This document shows, piece by piece, positions 57,274-64,000 of a stretch of 64,000 bases of DNA. The stretch covers positions 4,712,001-4,776,000 of the forward strand of contig NC_063069.1 in assembly GCF_022605165.1 (NCBI RefSeq), read 5' to 3'. Position 1 is the first letter of the stretch, and each line of letters starts with the position of its first letter. The notes below the pieces were generated by a model. That model worked only from the letters and a program-made list of their open reading frames with translations, did no database searches and was not told the origin of the DNA. A program made the position numbers and the translations under genes. This stretch comes from Purpureocillium takamizusanense. Lineage: Eukaryota; Ascomycota; Sordariomycetes; Hypocreales; Ophiocordycipitaceae.

Positions 57274-58953
57274 ATGACCGCAGCAGACCTCTCCCCCGCC
57301 TCCGCCGCCGCCGCCGCGTCCGGCACCGTCGGCAGCCCAGCCACCCGCGTCAAGTCGGCCGCCTCAACCGTCAGCCAGCTCAAGTACCCGCGCGGACACC
57401 TGGGCTACCTGAGTCCCCACGAGGAGGACGCGTTGCAGCAGTTCAAGGTCGTCCTGGAGGACAGAGGCGTCTACAAGCCCGGCCCGCCGGCGTCGCATGA
57501 CGACCCAACGCTCCTGTACGCCACCGCCCGCCTTTCTCCCCTCCGCCGAGTTTTTTTCCTTTGGCCCGTGCGACGACACCGCTTCTTCTGTTTTGAGACA
57601 AAATGTGCTAACGGGAGGGAAACTCGTCGGTTCGTTGGCGCAGGCGCTTCCTCCGCGCTCGGCGATGGGTCGTCGAGGATGCGTACAGGCAGTTCAAGGA
57701 CACCGAGGACTGGCGCGAAGCCAACAGCATCGACACCCTGTACAAGACGATTGAGCTGGACGCCTACGAGCAGAGCCGCCGGCTGGTGAGTCTTTTTGAT
57801 TTTTCCCCATTTTCCCCTCTGGTGCTTCGCAGGCAAGTGCAAGTGTCCATGGAAAATCACGCCCCCAACTGACAAAAGGGCATCCCGGCAGTATCCCCAA
57901 TGGACCGGCCGTCGCGACCGCCGCGGCATCCCGCTGTACGTGTTTGAGATCAAGACGCTCGACAGCAAGACGGTCGCCGAGTACGAGCGCCTCGGCGCCA
58001 AGTCGACCTTCTCCGAGGCCAAGACGGACGGCAAGACGCCGCCGGGCCTGCTCCGCCTCTTCGCCCTGTACGAGAACCTGACGCGCTTCGCGCAGCCGTT
58101 TTGCACGCAGCTCAAGGACCGCGAGAGCCCCGACGTGCCCATCACCATGAGCACCAACATTGTCGACATCTCGGGCGTCGGCCTCAAGCAGTTCTGGAAC
58201 CTCAAGGGCCACATGCAGGCCGCCTCGCAGCTCGCCACCGCCCACTACCCCGAGACGCTCGACCGCATCTTCATCATCGGTGCGCCCATGTTCTTCAGCA
58301 CCGTCTGGGGCTGGATCAAGCGCTGGTTCGACCCCATCACCGTCTCCAAGATCTTCGTCCTGGGCGCCCACGAGGTCCGTCCCACCCTCGAGGCCTTCAT
58401 CGAGCCCGCCAACATCCCCAAGAGGTACGGCGGCGAGCTCGACTACGAGTTTGGCCAGCTCGGCGTCCCGGACCCGGGCTGGGAGGGCGTCGTGCGGTGG
58501 GAGGAGGGCTTCGACAGGTTCCCCACGGGGCCGCTGCTGTGGGAGGACGTCGACGGCGACGAGAGGCTGGCCTGCGTCGCGTACGGCACCGAGGACGGCC
58601 AGCCCAGGCGGAAGCGCGTGTGCACGGTGCCCAAGACGTGGCCCTTGGACGAGGGCGTCGTCGACGACGAGGTCGCTGCCTCTGCCGCCGCGCCCCTGTC
58701 GGGAACCAACGGCGAGCCAACGACAGCGGCCGTGGGCGGAGGCGCCGCCACCAACGGTATCACCGCGACGACCACAACGACGGACGTGACGGAGGGGACG
58801 CAGACGACGGACGCGCCGCGCACGCACGACGACGGCGTCCAGACCGACGACGTGGTGACCAACGGCACCGCCGTGGCATCGCTGAGGCTCGACGAGAAGC
58901 ATCCCGAGAGCGGCAGCCCGCTCGCCTCGGCGGTGCCCACGACCGTGGCCTAG
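57274..58953 (+). CDS. Sec14-like CRAL-TRIO domain phosphatidylinositol-transfer protein (three exons)
   Basis: Exons 57274-57515, 57644-57785 and 57892-58953 (introns 128 and 106 bp) encode 481 residues. The joins give PTL|LRFLRARRWVVEDA, the CRAL-TRIO N-terminal helix, and SRRL|YPQWTGRRDRRG. The lipid-binding domain (about 130-290) includes GIPLYVFEI, VDISGVGLKQFW, YPETLDRIFIIGAPMFFSTVW, and FVLG followed by the family's lipid-exchange gate region. ANIPKRYGGELDYEFG marks the C-terminal end of the Sec14 fold. Such proteins exchange phosphatidylinositol with another lipid between membranes and support PI-kinase signalling. After about 345 there is an unusual Ala/Thr/Gly/Asp-rich low-complexity tail of about 135 residues, absent from yeast Sec14. 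Confidence 0.93.
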
Positions 58954-59728
58954 CATGTCCGCGTGCGTGCGGCGACGCTCAGGTTGCTGGGCTGGCTGCT
59001 TGACGACGACTTCTTGCGGCGCTCACCGCAAAAGAGGGGGGGTCAACGGGCATAGGGGTGTGATTTGATGGGAATGGATGGGATGAGACGGGGGACGGGC
59101 AAGGAAATACCACACTTTTCTCTGCTTTTTGCGACACAAACACGGTATACCCAGATGGTGGACAGTGAGATTGGTGGATACTGCGTCGTGCGATTGAGCA
59201 TGGCAGGGCATGGCATGGATGGGGTGGCTCGACAGAGGCACATCTGGTAGAATAGACGAGGTGTTCACGGGCCGGCGCGTTGTCCGTGATGAATGTATGC
59301 GCCATAAGGCGAGGGCGGCGGCGTTGAAGTCTGTTGCAGAGCCGTGGCTTTGCACAATTTGCATCGTGGCCACAGGGCTATACGTAATCTACACATATAT
59401 ATAGATAGTGCTATTGGCACGACCACTTTTTGCTCATATACTCTATATGCGAAGCATTGCAGGTCCTGTTTTATTATGCGTGTACATTTATTTGCTGATC
59501 CCATAACGTTGTTCCATGTCTGTACAGTCGCTCACCCTCCTGTATTCCCAGGCCACATCCGCATCGTATCTCTGCTGCGGCCTGCGGTCATAATGTATCC
59601 ATACTGCATCATGTATATTGTACGTCGTACATATGTATATGCCTTGGGTTGCATCGCTTGCGGCGTCGTGCGACGTGCTCTATTCGGGAGGGAACCACCC
59701 GTCCGTCCATGGTCCCATCACTTCTCTT
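58954..59728. other. Intergenic between convergent 3' ends
   Basis: 0.8 kb with the 3' flanks of the Sec14-like (plus) and MDP1-like (minus) genes. It contains an AT-rich patch with ATATATAT near 59394-59402. No gene seen. Confidence 0.4.
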
Positions 59729-60514
59729 TTACTTCTTCACGGCGGCGGCAGCGTAGCCCCTCCGCCGCCGCCACTCCTCGACGCCCTGCTCAATCTCCTC
59801 CCACGTCACGCCGTCGCGCACCAGCCGCATCGTCACGCCCAGCCGCTCCGTCTCCTGGTTGCGGCTCTCGTCGTCGAAGAAGAGCATGTCCTCGTACCGT
59901 ATGCCCGTGCGCTTGTGCAGCGCCTCAAAGTGTCGGATCTTGCTGCTCGGGTAGATTTCCAGCCCCGCGTCGAACACGTCCAGCGCGCGACGCGGTTTCC
60001 CTCCCCCTCCCCCGCCTCCTCCTCCTCCTCCTCCGCCGCCGCCGCTCTCGCCGTCGTCGATCCCGCCTGCCGCCCGCCACCACCGCAGGTGCAGCATCTT
60101 GAGCAAGTCCTTGGCCAGGCCCGGCGCGTGCGTCCGCGACGCGACGGCCAGCTTGATGGGGCTGGGCAGTAGCGGCGGCGCGGCGGAAGACGAAGAAGAA
60201 GACGACGACGATAGGGCCAGCAGAATGGCCGGCACGTCAGCGTAAAAGGCGTAGTCCTCGCCAAACTTGTCCGTGGCGCTCGAGTGCTGCGCGTTGGGCT
60301 TGAGCGGTGGCGCGACGTGCGTGTCGACCCAGAACGGCCACAGCGTATAGTCGAGGTCGAAGACGATGAGCTTGGGCAGCGGACCCCGCGAGGCGTCGGC
60401 CAGCGACGCGGGGATGGACGGCGACGACGACGATGACGACGACGAGGCGGAGGGGCCGCTTCCAAAGGCCGATGAGAGGCTCTGCTTGGAGAGCTTCCGC
60501 GGGAGCGACGGCAT
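59729..60514 (-). CDS. MDP1-type magnesium-dependent HAD phosphatase
   Basis: A single exon of 261 residues from the ATG at 60514 (MPSLPRKL); the frame runs on upstream, but only as GC-rich leader with no conserved text. HAD motif I is FDLDYTLWPFWVDTHV with nucleophile Asp53 and acid/base Asp55. Motif II is LAVASRTH, and motif III/IV includes KIRHF near 190 and DMLFFDDESRNQET near 210-223. This is the MDP-1 family, soluble phosphatases proposed to act on protein tyrosine or sugar phosphates, including fructosamine-6-phosphates in protein repair. Three expansions lie in or near the core: a Ser-rich N-terminal run (about 23-35), a nine-residue Ser run (about 97-105), and a run of about 15 Gly (about 150-165), the last two just before and after motif II. 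Confidence 0.92.
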   Translation of the reverse strand: MPSLPRKLSKQSLSSAFGSGPSASSSSSSSSPSIPASLADASRGPLPKLIVFDLDYTLWPFWVDTHVAPPLKPNAQHSSATDKFGEDYAFYADVPAILLALSSSSSSSSSAAPPLLPSPIKLAVASRTHAPGLAKDLLKMLHLRWWRAAGGIDDGESGGGGGGGGGGGGGGGKPRRALDVFDAGLEIYPSSKIRHFEALHKRTGIRYEDMLFFDDESRNQETERLGVTMRLVRDGVTWEEIEQGVEEWRRRRGYAAAAVKK

Positions 60515-63500
60515 GGTTGTTGTTGTTGCGCGCGCGCGCGCTCGCTCGCGCTCGAGGTGTCGTTGCGCCGGAATGGGGGGCGTTGGGTGGTCGTTTCGCG
60601 GGAGATGGGGGGCGGGTGAGCGGATGGGGCCAACGACGTTTTGTTGGAAAGGCGCAGGCTGGGAGCGATCCGAAGGGCGGCGAGGATATGGCGTTTGGGG
60701 GTGGGGCCCGTGACGCACCGGCGCCGAAGGCCAGACGGCCCGCCGGATCGGCCCCGGAGGTGTAGGGTAAGCTCCGAGCCTAAGTGAATCTTCCGGCCTT
60801 CGTCCCCGCGGAGAAAGACGAGTGTATTCTCTTAAAAGATTTGTCGTTTGCGAGAGAGAACTTGGCTTTCCCTCAAACTTCTCCCTTATTGCATGCCTTT
60901 TCTCGTCAAGTCTGCTCGGAGAATCCGCGAGGCCGTATCGTGGCGTCTGATGCGTCTGCAGATGACTACCAACCAAGTCGTCCGAATCTGCAGCTGGCTG
61001 TCGTTCACTCGAGGCATGTGTCCGACCAATCTTCCCTACACCAAGCGTTACATGACTTTGCCTTTATTAGTCTGTCGGTGTCCCATTACAGTCAGCCACG
61101 ACCAGGATCATCTCCTGACTCGTTGCAAATGTCTACAGCTCAGGATCATGTAGTCCTCCCAGAAGCTGAGGGGGGGCCGCTATGCGCGCCTTCATCTCCG
61201 AGGCCTAAGCTGAGGGACAGTAACGTCAAATAGAACCACATGGCGGAGGCTGTATATTATAGACGCGCCTGCCTAGAAATATGTACCTTGTCCAAGTGTG
61301 GGTTGGGCCCAGCCGAAAGCATCGTTTCATTGTCGGCTTGGATGAGGTCGGATTTCCAGATCAACAGGTCATGACATCATGTCTGTAGCCGGCGAATGAA
61401 TACCGACCCCGACACCTTCCGACGACTACAATGACTCTCTGCGACAACGTCAGAGCTTCATGCAGGGCATCGCACCGCACCTTTGCTATGGTCATGAACA
61501 CCCTGGCTGTTTGTTCTTTGTGGGCCTTGGGGGTACCAGACTTGACTCGACAATCCTCCAAGGAACGGACTAGTCTGTATACAACATCGAATGAAACGGC
61601 CACATACGCTAACTTGACTATTGAAGGAAAGATGGCGTTAGCCTGCATGGATGCGACGAAACGAAACACGGCAGGTCATCGTTCCCACGCCCACCTCTGA
61701 CTTCAGTTCTTCAGCACTTTGGACGAATTTCTACAGCGTATCTACTACCAGCCGGCAAGCTGGCCCGGTTACGTCAACTAAGCGTCACTGCAATTCGCGT
61801 CTGGACTTTGCCGGCCCGCGTTCAGGCTCTTCGATGAGCTCGATCATCTATCCGCTGTCCCATTCTAGGACCTGGATGCTGACACCGCCGAGGTCGGCTC
61901 CATGGTCGCCGGCCGCGCCACACACCTGGGAGCTGTCTGTCATCGACAGTCTCTACGGCGTGCCGCCGGTGACGAAGTGGTCGTCTAGTTCGCGCGACGC
62001 AATCGGGACATGTTCTGACCCCCTGGGTGCGCTTGGACCTGTTATGCCATCTGCCGGCCCTGGTCATGTCCAGAGGGGTCAACTCTCTTCTTGCGCGGGG
62101 GCTGATCGGGTACGTCTCCCTCGTACGAGCATCTATGCAAGCTGTTCACGTGTACCACTCTGTATTCGTAGCGTGTAACGTCAATGGCGGAAACAAGCAG
62201 GGATTGCAGTGTTGCACTGCGTCGGCCCCAGCATTGGGGGTTGCCTTGTTTTCGCCTGCGTACAGTCAATGCCGTGGGAGACGTAACCTTTACTCTTGTG
62301 CTCGACGCTTGGCCTAGCGTGAGTGTCGGGAAATATTTACCGCTTCCTTGTTGTTGTGCGTCCGACCGTTCGCAGGTCGTTGCACAACCCTTTTGCGTAC
62401 AGAACCTTCTTTCGCCCGGTGAGTAGTACCTACCGGGCGCCTTTTCCATCACACCATGGTTGGACACCATGAACATCACCATCATGCACGTTGCTGCTGG
62501 GTCTCTTTGCATCCTCCAGTCGTTGATGCCCGCCGCCGCCGCTGGCAGTCTGGGATAAAGAGGCAATGATGCAACCACGCCGTGCAGCATGCGGCTTTCG
62601 CAGTGCTCTGCTGGAGAGTAGTACCTTTTTCTTGTTTAAGAAAGGGGGGAGGCGTACCTACGGAAGGGAGGACGGTGGTTGCCGACTTCCGCGTATGCAG
62701 CGCGTACCTGAGCTCACGGCGTAGGGTCTAATAAAGCAACCCTACTCGTACGACCCAATTGCTTCTGCTTCTATATCGGGTCTATCGAGCGACCCGCCAC
62801 TTAGTGAGCTTGTGATCGGCGGCCTTGTGCCTGGCGATCCGGGCGGCGGGGAGGAATCGTCCGCAAGGTCGCGCGCCGCCACGTCTCAGGAGAGCCCCCC
62901 CAAGACCCCCGAGCCGAGCGCGCGAAGGCGTCACGCTTTCCTGGCGGATGGATGGGCAGGCGAGCTGAGCTGGCAGCCCTTTACTTTTGTCTCTATGATC
63001 TAATAAGTTGCGAGCCGCCCAATCATTACCGCGGGAGCACCCCCTGGCAACTCGGCCGTCTGCGTTTTCGGACGCTCGGGCTTGTTCTTAGTCGCGGCCG
63101 ACTTGCTCATGTGGGATACGAGGGGGGGTCATTTTGTTGCCGCCGCCCGCTATTAGTGCCGTCTGCCCGAGATACTAAGTTAGTATTTGGTGGCTGAAAG
63201 CCCACTTGGCGCGGCTCACGAAGAGCGGCTCAAGGACGGTCGGGCGGCTTCTTGTTTCCCCCGCGCGACGCGGCCTGGTCTGTCTGTTACCCCTGACTAG
63301 GCCGACTCCACCTGCAACATAACCCCACGGGGCAGCAGGGGGGACGCCACTTCTGGCCTCGAGGAAACTCCGCTTATGTACTCGATCGGACCTGAGAAAT
63401 ACTATGACTAGCAGCTGTGTTTTCCCCTTCAAAGCGTGCTTTGCTGTCTTGTGTAGGAAGAGACTGGCCGGAAGAGGAAGGGAAAACATTGAAGACTATG

Positions 63501-64000
63501 GCCTGGGGAGCAAAGGTCGCTGTAGACATCAGTGACTCAACTACGGACCCCCCTTCCCCTGGGCCTTGGCCGTCGCAGACGAAAAAGCAACTCGGCCGGG
63601 TTCCGGGTGCCGTCTGTGCTAATCTCGGCCTGCATCGTTCAACCTCAGCGCAGGGTGGCCTTCCGTGCGTGCATGGGTCTAGGCCTGGGCTAACTCCCGG
63701 CCTTGCACAAGCCTATGTCTTGGGGGTGCCTCTCTCGAATTGCCGAGGCAGTCGACAGAAGAAAAGCACCTGATCATCGCCGCCGTGTTGACGCCCTCAT
63801 AGGAGGACTCGGTGCATGGGGGCTCCAATTGACCATTCCACGCTGGAGTTGTCCAGTCTCAACGAACGACATTTGGCTTCGTTTTCATGATACATACAAA
63901 CAAAACACATCGGGGTACGGGGCCAGTAGAAAGCTGGATCAAATCGAAACAAGGTGCCAATGGGAGACTGTCGTGTTTCCCGAGACATGATCTTCCCGGT
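60515..64000. other. 3.5 kb without a convincing intact gene; possible relics
   Basis: Frames are short and unsupported up to the window end. Two stretches read like decayed coding sequence: a minus-strand stretch at 61638-62070 and a short minus-strand frame at 63000-63110. I see no transposon ends, long terminal repeats or tRNA genes. Confidence 0.45.
61638..62070 (-). pseudogene. Possible decayed coding fragment of unknown family
   Basis: One minus-strand frame reads as ordinary soluble protein for about 140 codons (for example HVPIASRELDDHFVTGGTP and MTDSSQVCGAAGDHGADLGG) but is broken by four internal stops (TAG, TAG, TGA, TAG). Each could have arisen from CAG or CGA by a single C-to-T change. 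That is what repeat-induced or ordinary cytosine decay would leave. The plus strand is also open across most of the same stretch (61651-62178), so the coding direction is not certain, and I do not recognise the family. Confidence 0.25.

Noticed and set aside
60515..60976. Upstream extension of the MDP1 frame to give 415 residues
   Set aside because: The first codon would be TTG and the extra sequence is not conserved-looking; the ATG at 60514 gives the normal family length.
1..64000. CRISPR arrays, operons, ribosome-binding sites or other bacterial features
   Set aside because: Spliceosomal introns and gene families show a fungal nuclear genome; repeats seen are microsatellites, not spacer arrays.

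Overview
The window is nuclear DNA of a filamentous ascomycete (Pezizomycotina, most likely Sordariomycetes and perhaps Hypocreales). Genes have short GT-AG introns (44-161 bp) with recognisable branch points, coding sequence is GC-rich, and several gene families are typical of moulds: HET-domain, DUF3405, PMP3 with a long tail, Arb1, and pisatin-demethylase-like P450. I see 18 protein genes (one cut by the window edge), two probable gene relics, a degenerate tRNA-like relic, many microsatellites, and no intact transposon, rRNA gene, tRNA gene or CRISPR array. Exon joins were worked out by hand from splice sites, reading phase and family conservation.

1-8 kb is accessory-looking: the 3' end of an unrecognised cysteine-rich protein, an AYR1-like short-chain dehydrogenase, a relic of an FAD-linked oxidoreductase, a five-exon cytochrome P450 and a GNAT acetyltransferase. 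Together they resemble the debris or edge of a secondary-metabolite or detoxification cluster. At 8.1-10.6 kb a secreted three-module glycoside hydrolase lies on the minus strand.

11.4-41.4 kb is mostly housekeeping: cytosolic-type cysteinyl-tRNA synthetase, a large ankyrin-repeat protein, the spliceosomal DEAH helicase Prp22, a dienelactone hydrolase, a PMP3-type stress peptide, the RNAi/heterochromatin subunit Arb1 (with an 18-nt microexon), inositol polyphosphate multikinase, the mRNA 3'-end factor Clp1, and an ENA-like P-type cation ATPase.

41.4-64 kb is gene-poor and microsatellite-rich. It carries a tiny metallothionein split into three exons, a Golgi-type DUF3405 protein, a large HET-domain protein, a Sec14-like lipid-transfer protein and an MDP1-type HAD phosphatase. 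Two of these proteins contain long homopolymeric glycine or serine tracts. The last 3.5 kb holds no convincing intact gene.

The genes do not form one pathway. Physiological links are inference only: PMP3 peptide, ENA-like ATPase and metallothionein all concern ion or metal stress, and Prp22, Clp1 and Arb1 all concern RNA.
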